Of a stretch of 64,000 bases of DNA, positions 1 to 7,980 are shown one piece after another. A program made the position numbers and the translations under genes. This DNA is from JAJFUI01 sp039698035 (lineage in GTDB: Bacteria > Planctomycetota > Planctomycetia > Pirellulales > Thermoguttaceae). The notes under the pieces were generated by a model. The model was not told the origin of the DNA, searched no databases, and was given only the letters and a program-made list of their open reading frames with translations. Numbering within the stretch: position 1 is the stretch's first letter; every line of letters starts with the position of its first letter. The stretch is taken from contig JBDKSW010000014.1 in the NCBI GenBank assembly GCA_039698035.1, positions 1 to 64,000 of the forward strand. Reading direction: 5' to 3'.

Positions 1-87
1 CGGCTAGGAGTTCCCGTCATTAAGGTCTCCGCCGGAACTTTCATCCGGCCAGTCAATTCCCGGACAAGCTTTCGCTCGCCGGTTACA

Positions 88-121
88 GCGTCAGGATGAC
101 GCTGCGCGTCATGCCTGACGC
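88..121. repeat. Strong extragenic palindrome
   Basis: Positions 88-102 pair with 106-121 (eight plus seven base pairs, one bulged G, three-base loop), giving a hairpin of about 15 base pairs. No T-tract follows on either strand, so it is not a classical terminator. It lies just beyond the terminator of the Cys-rich gene and could act as a second stop or be a dispersed extragenic palindrome. Its left arm contains the 12-mer TCAGGATGACGC, which recurs inside another intergenic inverted repeat at 25519-25547. Confidence 0.5.
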
Positions 122-123
122 AC

Positions 124-162
124 CAAACAAAAAGGCCGGGGCCGCATAGTGCGGACCCGGCC
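124..162 (-). terminator. Rho-independent terminator of the Cys-rich repeat gene
   Basis: On the minus strand a GC-rich stem is formed by 156-162 with 134-140 (7 base pairs) and, after one A-G mismatch, 150-154 with 142-146 (5 base pairs), with a three-base loop. The transcript then runs into five Us (complement of A129-133). It lies about 30 bases past the stop codon at 194, as expected for a single-gene transcript. Confidence 0.85.
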
Positions 163-193
163 CTGATTCATTAGCGATCAGAGCGACAGGCAA

Positions 194-1225
194 CTAGGCC
201 TTCTTCTCTGGCACCGGAGCCGGAGCTGGAGGCGTCGGCACGCTCTTGCGAGCCGGCTGGCAGCACGGGGCGGCCGGAGCGCAAGGCTTCGGGCAGCTCG
301 TCAAGACACAGCAGCTGCGATGGCAGCGACGCTCGCGACGGCAGCGCTCCTTGCAGCAAACCTTCTTTTCGCAGCGGATCTTCTTCTCGCAGCAGCTCAC
401 CGGAGCGCAAGCCTTCGGGGCACACGCGGCCGGGGCACAAGCCTTCGGCGCACAGGCGGCCGGGGCGCAGGCCTGCGGCCGGCACGTCCGAACGCGACGA
501 TGCTCGCGACGGCAACGCTCCTTGCAGCAAACCTTCTTTTCGCAGCGGACCTTCTTCTCACAGCACTTCACCGGGGCGCAGGCCTTCGGGGCACAAGCGG
601 CTGGAGCACAAGCCTTCGGCGCACAGGCGGCCGGGGCGCAGGCCTGCGGCCGGCACGTCCGAACGCGACGATGCTCGCGACGGCAACGCTCCTTGCAGCA
701 AACCTTCTTCTCACAGCGGGCCTTCTTCTCACAGCAGGCCTTCTTCTCGCAGCACTTCACCGGGGCGCAGGCCTTCGGGGCCGGAGCGGCCGGGGCGCAA
801 GCCTTCGGCGCACAGGCGGCCGGGGCGCAGGCCTGCGGCCGGCACGTCCGAACGCGACGATGCTCGCGACGGCAACGCTCCTTGCAGCAAACCTTCTTCT
901 CGCAGCGGGCCTTCTTCTCGCAACGGGCCTTCTCGCAGCAGTTCACCGGGGCGCAGGCCTTCGGGGCCGGAGCGCAAGCCTTCGGGGCACAAGCGGCCGG
1001 GGCACAAGCCTTCGGCGCACAGGCCGGAACGCGGCAGCACGTGCGGGCCTTACGGCAGCGCTTCTGAGGGCAGCAGGCGGCCGGCGCGCAAGGGCCACAG
1101 CTCGGCGCCGCACAGACCGCCGGGCTGCAACAATCGCCTGCTACCGCGTAGCTCGACGTGCCAAGCACAGCGATCCCTAACACCGCAATACCCAAGGCGA
1201 TGCCAATTAGATACATCCGATTCAT
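194..1225 (-). CDS. Secreted Cys/Ala/Pro-rich tandem-repeat protein
   Basis: 343-residue protein of unknown function. The start is the ATG at 1225, preceded by GGAGG eight bases upstream; a TTG five codons earlier overlaps that site and is less likely. Residues 1-29 are a signal peptide ending AVA. The mature protein is almost entirely Cys, Ala, Pro, Lys and Arg. It alternates A-C-A-P-K blocks with C-C-E-K-K blocks and a basic C-C-K-E-R-C-R-R segment. Residues 113-289 form three near-identical units of 63, 57 and 57 residues, and a fourth degenerate unit starts at 290. The tail is Pro-rich. The composition suggests a disulfide-cross-linked or metal-binding envelope or wall protein, which is inference. 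Planctomycetes are known for cysteine-rich wall proteins. It has its own terminator and appears monocistronic. Confidence 0.8.
   Translation of the reverse strand: MNRMYLIGIALGIAVLGIAVLGTSSYAVAGDCCSPAVCAAPSCGPCAPAACCPQKRCRKARTCCRVPACAPKACAPAACAPKACAPAPKACAPVNCCEKARCEKKARCEKKVCCKERCRREHRRVRTCRPQACAPAACAPKACAPAAPAPKACAPVKCCEKKACCEKKARCEKKVCCKERCRREHRRVRTCRPQACAPAACAPKACAPAACAPKACAPVKCCEKKVRCEKKVCCKERCRREHRRVRTCRPQACAPAACAPKACAPAACAPKACAPVSCCEKKIRCEKKVCCKERCRRERRCHRSCCVLTSCPKPCAPAAPCCQPARKSVPTPPAPAPVPEKKA
359..889 (-). repeat. Three in-frame tandem repeats inside the Cys-rich gene
   Basis: Units 701-889 (189 bases), 530-700 (171) and 359-529 (171) are nearly identical at DNA level, including silent positions, which points to recent duplication or gene conversion. 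The 63-codon unit differs by one extra C-C-E-K-K type block. All units keep the reading frame. Confidence 0.85.
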
Positions 1226-1750
1226 TCGAATAACCTCCAACTAAAAAAGGTACCGTAGCGTTGAGAGACTCACGCACGCCTGCCGTCGGCCAATCCTAAG
1301 GTTCCCACCGCGACGGCCACCGGTCGGAAAACCCCGATTCCAGAATCCTATCCCTGCCGCGAACCAGCGCCGCCGTGTCCAAACAGACCGCGGACCGTAG
1401 CGATTACGCAGCTTAGGACGCTAAAACTAACATAGTCAGCCGCCATGTCAACCAGGGGCGGGCCAAAATATTCGTGTTGGGACCCCTCGGTAGTCTGGGT
1501 TCCATACAGGGTATGCACAGAAAAAAAGCTAGGTCACGAATCTCGCCGGTGAGCCCCTCGGGGCGGAAAAAAACTGTCCGCTTCGGCAATCGGATGACCT
1601 ACAAACGGCTTAAGCCTTGACAGTGAAGCGGGTTATGAACACTGCACCCTTGCGACGGACCGCGGCAGGCCAACGAGGGGACGCAGCGTTCGAGGCGGGC
1701 TCTAGGGGGGAAGTAAGGTGAAACCGAAAAGACGGCCAAAATTCGCCATT
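1226..1750. other. Intergenic region, no gene seen
   Basis: About 525 bases without a credible coding frame between the Cys-rich gene and the lipoprotein gene. A perfect TTGACA -35 box for the minus strand lies at 1446-1451, but the sequence 16 bases further on (TAGTTT) is a poor -10. If used, it would give the Cys-rich gene a leader of roughly 190 bases. A short palindrome GCCCC/GGGGC at 1553-1564 has no T-tract on its far side. Nothing else stands out. Confidence 0.4.
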
Positions 1751-2377
1751 TCAGCGACGCACCGGCTTTTCCGATTTTTCGCCGCCACTGGCCTGCAATC
1801 CGGCCTGTTCCTTCTCAATGCGGCGACGAATTTCCTCGCGGACCCATTGCTGTTTGCGGACCATGTCCTCGGGGTCCTCAAAGCTCAATACGAGGGGCGG
1901 CTCGCCAGGGAAGACCGTCGCCGCGACGCCGGCCACACGCCAGCCGTCGGACTCGTGGCGAACGACCCAAATGGCGTCATCGGTCTTTAACTGGCCATCG
2001 GCGTCGAGATCCGTCCAGGTGGACGATACCTTGGCATTATCCTCGCCAACGTACTCGACCTTGCCAATGGTAAACTTGGCCGTGTCGCTGGCCGGCGGGG
2101 TGACGTTGCGGTTCAACGAGGCCGTCTTTTCGCGAGCCAAGGAGCTAAGCATCCGTGCGGCCTTTTCGTCATTGCCCGAGCGCACGGCTTCGAGAAACTC
2201 GGCAACCGCCTCGGCCGGACCATCGTTCTTGGACGCGGCGTTGGTGGTGGCAACCGCCGCGGCCGCATTCGGCCCGGTGGCGGTGACTTCCGGCTTGTTG
2301 GTCGCGGCCGGCTTGCCGCAGCCCGTCATGGTCAACGCCACGATCGCGCCAACGACGATGCCGTGAACCTTGCGCAT
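1751..2377 (-). CDS. Putative lipoprotein, 208 aa
   Basis: The N-terminus has a short positive stretch, a hydrophobic core and a lipobox T-M-T-G-C with Cys at about residue 20, so an exported lipoprotein is likely. An Ala/Thr/Asn-rich linker (about 25-50) leads to a globular domain of about 120 residues. This domain has the general look of small NTF2-like or DUF4878-type lumenal domains: an early helix of the form EAVAEFLEAV, then a strand-rich half ending in WRVAGV. The C-terminal 40 residues are charged and probably helical. GGAGG lies a few bases before the ATG. It stands alone between tgt and the Cys-rich gene. I do not recognise a specific function. Confidence 0.7.
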   Translation of the reverse strand: MRKVHGIVVGAIVALTMTGCGKPAATNKPEVTATGPNAAAAVATTNAASKNDGPAEAVAEFLEAVRSGNDEKAARMLSSLAREKTASLNRNVTPPASDTAKFTIGKVEYVGEDNAKVSSTWTDLDADGQLKTDDAIWVVRHESDGWRVAGVAATVFPGEPPLVLSFEDPEDMVRKQQWVREEIRRRIEKEQAGLQASGGEKSEKPVRR

Positions 2378-2482
2378 TTCTCGACCTCCGTGTTCTCAAT
2401 TCAGATTAGCCGCCCATCGCTTCGGAAGAGCGGGCGGCGGAGTGTCGCAGGAATGCGGAGACGCGTCAAGGCGAGTTCGTGG

Positions 2483-3658
2483 CTAGCATCCGGCCATCTC
2501 GCCCCAGCCACGCAACTTCTCTAGCCTGAACTCGTTAAAGCGGTCGCGCTCGATCGCTTGCCGAGCGCCGGCCATGAGTCGCTGGTAGTAGGTCAGATTG
2601 TGAATCGAGAGCAGCGTGGGGCCAAGCATCTCGCCGGCCATGAACAGATGGCGGAGATAACCGCGGCTTCGCCGGCAGGCCGCGCAGGGACACCCCTCCT
2701 CAAGTGGGCGTTCGTCTTGCTGATACTTGAGATTCCGCAGACGCAGCGGCCCCTGGTCCGTAAAGGCCATCGCGTTACGACCGTTGCGGGTCGGCATGAC
2801 GCAATCGAACAGGTCGACGCCGCGGTGGATCCCCTCCAGCAGGTCCAGCGGACGGCCGACGCCCATCAGATATCTCGGCCGGTCGGTCGGCAGCTCAGGA
2901 ACGGTCGCTTCGAGCATCCGCCGCATCTCGGTGGGCTCTTCTCCGACCGAGAGGCCGCCGATGGCATAGCCGCTGAAGTCCATGGCTCGAAGCTGCCGGG
3001 CACAGGCGACTCGAAGCTCGGGGTCCAGACCGCCTTGGACAATGGCAAAAAGGGTCTGGTCCGACCGGCGGGCAGCCGCCTGACACCTTCCGGCCCAACG
3101 GACCGTTCGCTCGGTGGCGTCTTGGATGGCGGCCGGCTCGTTCGGCAGTCCGACGACATGGTCAAGAACCATGGCCACATCGCTGCCGAGGGCTTCTTGG
3201 ATGGCCACGGCCCGCTCGGGCGACAGGGCCACCAGCCGGCCGTCGATGTGCGACCGAAATACGGCCTGCTCCTCGGTGATTTCCACCCGGTGGGCCAGGC
3301 TGAACAACTGGAAACCGCCGCTGTCGGTCAGAATGGGCCCGGTCCAACCCATGAAGCCATGAAGGCCACCCAGGGCGGCGACCGTCGCTTCGCCGGGCCG
3401 CAGAGCCAGATGGTAGGTGTTGCCCAGAATCATCTCCGCGCCGGTGGCGCGAAGCTGCTCGATTTCCAACCCTTTGACGCTGGCCAGGGTTCCGACCGGC
3501 ATAAAGGCCGGCAATTGCACATCGCCGTGCGGCGTTGAAAACACCGAGCGGCGGGCGGCGGAAGTGCCGTCGGTGTGAAGCAAGCGGAAAGCGAATTTCG
3601 AGGCGGCCGGAGAGACTGGAACCATATCCGCTGCTCTCGGCTGGCCCTCCGTCCTCAT
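2483..3658 (-). CDS. tgt: Queuine/preQ1 tRNA-guanine transglycosylase
   Basis: Exchanges guanine-34 for the queuine precursor preQ1 in tRNAs with GUN anticodons. The TIM-barrel hallmarks are present: DSGGFQ at 112-117 (general acid/base Asp), QGG at 208-210, GLSVGE at 235-240, and the nucleophile Asp285 within LFDCVMPTRNGR. The zinc site is Cys323, Cys325, Cys328 and His353. The length fits the family (about 370-390). Two starts are possible: the ATG at 3658 used here, or the ATG at 3625, where similarity to the family begins; neither has a well-spaced ribosome site. It follows the TPR/alpha-CTD gene by 28 bases and is probably co-transcribed with it. Confidence 0.95.
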   Translation of the reverse strand: MRTEGQPRAADMVPVSPAASKFAFRLLHTDGTSAARRSVFSTPHGDVQLPAFMPVGTLASVKGLEIEQLRATGAEMILGNTYHLALRPGEATVAALGGLHGFMGWTGPILTDSGGFQLFSLAHRVEITEEQAVFRSHIDGRLVALSPERAVAIQEALGSDVAMVLDHVVGLPNEPAAIQDATERTVRWAGRCQAAARRSDQTLFAIVQGGLDPELRVACARQLRAMDFSGYAIGGLSVGEEPTEMRRMLEATVPELPTDRPRYLMGVGRPLDLLEGIHRGVDLFDCVMPTRNGRNAMAFTDQGPLRLRNLKYQQDERPLEEGCPCAACRRSRGYLRHLFMAGEMLGPTLLSIHNLTYYQRLMAGARQAIERDRFNEFRLEKLRGWGEMAGC

Positions 3659-3686
3659 CCCTTGGATCTCGTCTTCCTTGGGGCGT

Positions 3687-5012
3687 CTATTCGCCGCGGA
3701 GTTTCAGAGCCAAGCCGGTGAGCTTTTCGCGAACCTCGTTGAGGCTGGTCACGCCGAAGTTCTTGCATTCCAAGAGGTCGTCGCCCGTGCGACGCACCAG
3801 GTCGGCCAGCGTGTTGATGCCCAAGCGGGTCATGCACTTGCGGGCACGGACCGAAAGATTCAGCTCCGAGATCGGGCGGGACAGCATCGCCTGCTCGTCC
3901 GGCGAAAGCGTCTCCGGCTCGAGCAGGTCGGCCACCGGTCGCTCTTGGGCATACTGGCCCAATCGGAGGCCCTTGGTGGCCAGCATTTCCTTGATTTCGA
4001 TGAGGCTCGTCTCGCCAAAGTTCTTGCTGGCCAGAAGCTCTTGCTCGGTCGCGCGGCAGAGGTCGCCGAGGGTCATGATACCCATCTTCTGCAAGCAATT
4101 TCGGCTGCGAACCGAAAGCTCGAAGTCGGTAACCGGGATGTTCATGACTTGGCCCATCCGGTCGCGTTTCTTCGCGGCGTCCTCGTCGTAGTACTGGCCG
4201 TGCGACGCCTCGGTGTCCTTGAAGAACAGTTGCGCCCGAGCGTGGTCGGGATAAACGTCCAGGACGCGGCGATAGCACTGGGCCGCCTTGTCGTACTGCT
4301 CACGATCTTCGTAGAGCAAGCCGAGGTTCATCAGCGAGCCCAAGTGGGCCGGAAAGCGATTGACCGCGCGATCGTACAGTTCGAGGGCCATATCGTCGTT
4401 GCCGTAGCGATCGTTTTCGAGGGCCAGCCCAAACAGCGCGCCGGGGTGGTTGTGATCGGCCTCGACTGCCCGCTCGTAGAGGGCGATGACCTCTTTCGGG
4501 TTGCCGCCAATGGCCGAGACGGTGGCTGCCCGCTGGGCCAGATACTCGGCCGTCTGCTCGATGGCCCCGGAGAGCGAGTCGAGGACTTTCAAGGCGGCGT
4601 CGCCCTGGAGGTCGCATCGCAGCGACTCGGCCTGTCCCAGGGCGCACGCCCCAGCGTCATAGCCGGCCTTGGCCGCGGCCACATAGTTTTCGACGGCCAG
4701 TTTGTACTCTTGCCGGCTGAAATAACACTTGGCCAGATAGTAGCGGGCCATGGCACCGCCATCGGCCTCGGTCAAGACTTCGATGGCTCGGTAGTAACGG
4801 CCGAGCAGGTAGAGGCAGACGCCCAGCCGGACGCGACTTGCCGGCGTGTGGTCCTCCTCGCGGCCCTGCAATTCGGCAACCGCATCACGCAGGATGGCGT
4901 ACTGCGAGAAGTCGTGCGCGATGGCGTCTTGCATCTGCCGAACTTCTCGCGGTCCAAAGGTGTCGTTCCGCAAAACGGACTGCTTCAGATCGAAATCGAC
5001 GGCTTGGACCAT
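3687..5012 (-). CDS. TPR protein with two C-terminal RNA polymerase alpha-CTD-like domains
   Basis: 441 residues. The start is the ATG at 5012 (AGGAG ten bases upstream); a longer frame would run into the tRNA gene. Residues about 60-265 are tetratricopeptide-like helical pairs. They are followed by two copies of the helix-hairpin-helix fold of the RNA polymerase alpha subunit C-terminal domain: 297-352 (ELSVRSRNCL, KNFGETSL) and 383-438 (NLSVRARKCM, KNFGVTSL). There is no alpha N-terminal domain, so it is not RpoA itself. The tandem alpha-CTD folds could bind DNA or contact transcription factors, with the TPR array as a protein scaffold; this is inference. It lies directly upstream of tgt on the same strand, after the tRNA-Thr gene. 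Confidence 0.85.
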   Translation of the reverse strand: MVQAVDFDLKQSVLRNDTFGPREVRQMQDAIAHDFSQYAILRDAVAELQGREEDHTPASRVRLGVCLYLLGRYYRAIEVLTEADGGAMARYYLAKCYFSRQEYKLAVENYVAAAKAGYDAGACALGQAESLRCDLQGDAALKVLDSLSGAIEQTAEYLAQRAATVSAIGGNPKEVIALYERAVEADHNHPGALFGLALENDRYGNDDMALELYDRAVNRFPAHLGSLMNLGLLYEDREQYDKAAQCYRRVLDVYPDHARAQLFFKDTEASHGQYYDEDAAKKRDRMGQVMNIPVTDFELSVRSRNCLQKMGIMTLGDLCRATEQELLASKNFGETSLIEIKEMLATKGLRLGQYAQERPVADLLEPETLSPDEQAMLSRPISELNLSVRARKCMTRLGINTLADLVRRTGDDLLECKNFGVTSLNEVREKLTGLALKLRGE

Positions 5013-5111
5013 CGTCGGACTACTCCTGCTGATGAACTCGCGACCGGTGGGGCCGCGACTAGAACGCTCGCAACCATCGGGGTCGCGGCTTGATCGGTCG
5101 AGATTGCTCAG

Positions 5112-5185
5112 AGCCAGCGAAGGGAGTCGAACCCTTAACCCCCGCATTACGAATGCGGTGCTCTGCCGATTGAAGCTACGCTGGC
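5112..5185 (-). tRNA. tRNA-Thr (anticodon CGU)
   Basis: The reverse complement folds as a complete cloverleaf: acceptor stem GCCAGCG/CGCTGGC, D-arm with one mismatch, anticodon stem CCGCA/TGCGG around TTCGTAA (anticodon CGT, reading ACG), five-base variable loop, T-arm AAGGG-TTCGACT-CCCTT, discriminator U. The CCA end is not encoded. Confidence 0.95.
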
Positions 5186-5245
5186 ACAAAAACGGTAAGT
5201 CACAACTCTTATAACGCGAGCCAACCCAAAGAGCAAGAAGCGATG

Positions 5246-5536
5246 CTACTTCTTTCCGCCCTTGGGGGCTTCCTTCTTGGGAGCCTCTTTCTTCGCGGCA
5301 TCGGCGGCCGGAGCGGCCGCGCCTTCCGCACCCTCGGCGCCTTCCTCTTCTTCCTTCTTCTTCTTCTTCTTCTTCATCGCCAGCTTATAGACGCGCACCT
5401 TGGCCAAACCAAAAGGGCTGTCGCCTTCCTGCCAGCGGTCGGCGGTCTTCAGTCGCTGGATTCGCTCTGCACGGCTCAGCACGCTTCGGGCCCGGGCCAA
5501 TCCAAGCCGCACTTTCAGGCTTTTATCCATCGTCAT
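5246..5536 (-). CDS. PVC-type small basic protein with Lys/Glu-rich tail
   Basis: 96 residues from the ATG at 5536 (GAGGAG ten bases upstream). Residues 1-52 match the pattern of the small basic protein family conserved across Planctomycetes, Verrucomicrobia and Chlamydiae (TIGR04137-like): DKSLK, LARARSVLSRAERI, then FGLAKVRV. That family has been proposed to act in translation or to associate with RNA. Here the core is extended by seven Lys, four Glu and an Ala/Pro/Lys low-complexity tail (55-96) resembling histone H1 or ribosomal-protein tails. The Lys run is encoded by a CTT/TTC microsatellite near 5351-5375 on the plus strand, so its length may vary between strains. It has its own promoter and sits next to a tRNA gene. 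Confidence 0.85.
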   Translation of the reverse strand: MTMDKSLKVRLGLARARSVLSRAERIQRLKTADRWQEGDSPFGLAKVRVYKLAMKKKKKKKEEEEGAEGAEGAAAPAADAAKKEAPKKEAPKGGKK

Positions 5537-5611
5537 GACCGCTGCACTCCTCGTATCTTCGACCGCAATGGGGGTTAGGTTCGCGTTGCTTCGCCAAGCG
5601 CCAAACGCATT

Positions 5612-5640
5612 AGTATAAGTCAAGCGGCAATGGCCCGCAA
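5612..5640 (-). promoter_or_regulatory. Putative promoter of the small basic protein gene
   Basis: Minus strand: -35 TTGCGG (complement of 5635-5640), 17-base spacer, -10 TATACT (complement of 5612-5617). The expected start near 5605 gives a leader of about 70 bases. The -35 box lies in a perfect hairpin (GGCCCGC, three-base loop, GCGGGCC; 5632-5648). Confidence 0.45.
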
Positions 5641-5771
5641 GGCGGGCCGAAGCGATTCAATCAACGGATTGGCTCGGCGTATTTCGGCCCGCGTTTCGGG
5701 TTCTCGTGGGTCATTGCCGAACCGCCACTGCCCGGCCCCCGCACCACCACCTTCGCGGGGCATAGCCGCCA

Positions 5772-7784
5772 CTACGCGGACTGCTTGAGGTCCTCAAAAT
5801 GAATCTCGTAGAGACGCCGGTACAGCGGGCAACGTTCCAAGAGGTCGTCGTGGCAGCCGACATCGAGAATCTGGCCCGCCTGCATGACGACAATCCGGTC
5901 GGCCAAGGCCAAAACGGCCAGCCGGTGGGTAATCAGGATCGTGGTTCGGCCCTGGGTGAACTTCTCCAAGACCTGCTGGATCGCTTGCTCGCTTTCGAGG
6001 TCCACCTGGCTCGTGGCCTCGTCGAGGATCAAGATGGCCGGATCGCGGAGGATGGCTCGAGCCAGGGCAATGCGCTGACGCTGCCCGCCAGAGAGCCGGC
6101 CGCCCAGGGCGCCGGCCGACGTTTCGTAGCCGTCCGGTAGCTCTTGTTCAATGAAGCGGTGAGCGTGGGCCTGCTTCGCGGCGGCAATCACCTGCTCGCG
6201 TGTGGCATGCGACGCGCCGTAACGAATGTTGTTGAAAATGGTGTCATCGAACAGCATGGTCTCCTGCGTCACCAGACCAATCTGGCCGCGGAGATCGCGG
6301 AGCCGCATGTCGCGAAGCGGTATGCCGTCGAGCTTGACGACGCCTGACGTGGGATCGGTGAACCGGGGAATGAGGTTCGCCAGCGTGCTCTTGCCGCATC
6401 CGTTGGGGCCGACAATGGCAATCGTCTCGCCGAAGCGGATGTCGAGGCTCAGGTCCTGTAACACCGGCTTGCCCGGCTGATAGGCAAAATCAACCCCCTC
6501 GAAGACCAGATCGCGGTGATGGCGGCGAAACGGCGAGGGCCGCTTGGGATCGCGGATCGAAGGTTCCCGGTCGAGGCAGGCAAAGATCCGATCGGCCGCC
6601 GCAAAGCCGGCCTGCAAATTGCTGAAAATGTCCGACATCTTGCGGAGCGGATCGGCCATGCCAGCCAACATGGCGAAGAACGTCAGCATGGCGCCCTGGT
6701 CGAGCGGCTCGCTGCTCAGGGGGATGCCGAAAAGGGCCGTTTTCCGCGAGAAAATGAGCCAGCCGCCGGCGACCATGACGAGCGAGATGGTCATGATGCC
6801 CATGACTTCGGTCATCGGGTGGCTCAGGGAATCGTAGCGGGCAATGCCCATCGCCTTGTGGTAGTACCGCTTGTTGTTCTCGTGGAATCGCTTGCGTTCT
6901 TGTTGCTCGTTGGTGAAGGCCTTGACGATCTTGATGCTGCGGAACGTTTCTTCCAGGGTGCCATAGAGCAGAGCGACTTCCTCCATCGCCCGACGGTTGG
7001 CCCGCTTGAGCATCTTGGCGAGCCAGCGGATGGAAAAAGCGGCCAGCGGGGTGACGATCAGCGTGAGCAGCAACAGCCGCCAACAGATCACGGCCGCGCC
7101 GATCAGACAGGCGAACATTTTGAGCGGCTCGCGCACAAGCTTGCCAAAGAGCGAATCGAGACCGCCGGCCACCTGGTTCACGTCGTTGGTGAACCGGCTC
7201 ATCAGGTCGGCCGTCCCATCCTCGCCAAAGGTGGCCAGGTCCATGCGAAGCGTGCGCCGGTAAAACAGCTTGCGCAGATCGAACACGGCCCGTTGCGAAA
7301 GTCGCGCCACAAGCACGTTGTTCAGCACCAGGAACACGTCCTTGATGAGCGTCCCCAGCACGAGGAGCAGCGTGACAAACACCAGGGTGCGGAACGGCGT
7401 TTCGGGAAGATAGCGATTGATGTACGGCTTGGCGGCCTCGTAGCGTTGCAACTCCCCGGTCGAGACGGCCAGTTCGCGTTCGGCCTTTTTGAGGTCCCAG
7501 CGCAGTTCGGCGGCGGCCGACGAATCGCCCGGGACACCGGAATCAAGCTGTTTTTGCAGGCGGGCGACCTCCGTCGTGCGCGCGGCAACGGCCCCCTGGC
7601 CCTCGGCAATTTTGCCGTCGATCCACTGGTGCATCGACTTGTCTTTGAAGATGACCTCGACGACGGGGTACACGGCCCCGATGTTGGCGCCCCAAAAGAC
7701 GGCAACCAGCAGCGCGCAGGCGATCGAGGACGCAAACGTCAACTTGTAGCGGATGGCCATCCGCACGACTCGGGAGAAATTCAT
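5772..7784 (-). CDS. ABC exporter, fused permease and ATPase (MsbA/LmrA type)
   Basis: 670-residue half-transporter in the inner membrane, probably exporting lipid or drug substrates as a homodimer. The membrane domain spans about residues 1-400, with helices near 17-40, 131-155, 222-250 and 328-347. The ATPase domain is complete: Walker A GPNGCGKST 459-467, Q-loop Gln507, signature LSGGQ 564-568, Walker B ILILDE 584-589 and H-loop His620. An unusual feature is an insertion of about 70 charged, coiled-coil-like residues (about 55-120) between the first two helices, on the predicted periplasmic side. AAAGG lies five bases before the ATG. The substrate cannot be read from sequence; MsbA-type lipid flipping is one possibility. 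Confidence 0.9.
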   Translation of the reverse strand: MNFSRVVRMAIRYKLTFASSIACALLVAVFWGANIGAVYPVVEVIFKDKSMHQWIDGKIAEGQGAVAARTTEVARLQKQLDSGVPGDSSAAAELRWDLKKAERELAVSTGELQRYEAAKPYINRYLPETPFRTLVFVTLLLVLGTLIKDVFLVLNNVLVARLSQRAVFDLRKLFYRRTLRMDLATFGEDGTADLMSRFTNDVNQVAGGLDSLFGKLVREPLKMFACLIGAAVICWRLLLLTLIVTPLAAFSIRWLAKMLKRANRRAMEEVALLYGTLEETFRSIKIVKAFTNEQQERKRFHENNKRYYHKAMGIARYDSLSHPMTEVMGIMTISLVMVAGGWLIFSRKTALFGIPLSSEPLDQGAMLTFFAMLAGMADPLRKMSDIFSNLQAGFAAADRIFACLDREPSIRDPKRPSPFRRHHRDLVFEGVDFAYQPGKPVLQDLSLDIRFGETIAIVGPNGCGKSTLANLIPRFTDPTSGVVKLDGIPLRDMRLRDLRGQIGLVTQETMLFDDTIFNNIRYGASHATREQVIAAAKQAHAHRFIEQELPDGYETSAGALGGRLSGGQRQRIALARAILRDPAILILDEATSQVDLESEQAIQQVLEKFTQGRTTILITHRLAVLALADRIVVMQAGQILDVGCHDDLLERCPLYRRLYEIHFEDLKQSA

Positions 7785-7980
7785 GGCGACCTTTTAGCAA
7801 ATTCCGCCGGTCTGGCCAAGAGGGATAAACGGCGAAAACCGGCCCGTCTTTGAGCGGCGACGGTCGCGACGGGCGGCCTGGGCGACCACGCACCCTGGGG
7901 AACTCATGTTTAATCGTCAGATGACTTCGCGACCGCCGACCCGTCGCAATGAGCCCATGGAAGGGATCGAACGCCGTGGC

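Noticed and set aside
359..889. Regular repeats resembling a CRISPR-like or tandem satellite array
   Set aside because: Units are 171-189 bases, lie end to end without spacers, keep one reading frame and encode a signal-peptide protein; no cas genes nearby.
246..1180. Long plus-strand open frames across the Cys-rich gene
   Set aside because: They mirror the repeats on the opposite strand, give low-complexity Gln/Ala/Phe or Ala/Leu proteins and have no ribosome site; the minus-strand gene has signal peptide, ribosome site and terminator.
1551..1570. Terminator at the GCCCC/GGGGC palindrome with nearby A-run
   Set aside because: Stem of five base pairs with a two-base loop; the A-run is on the wrong side to give a U-tract for the minus-strand lipoprotein gene.
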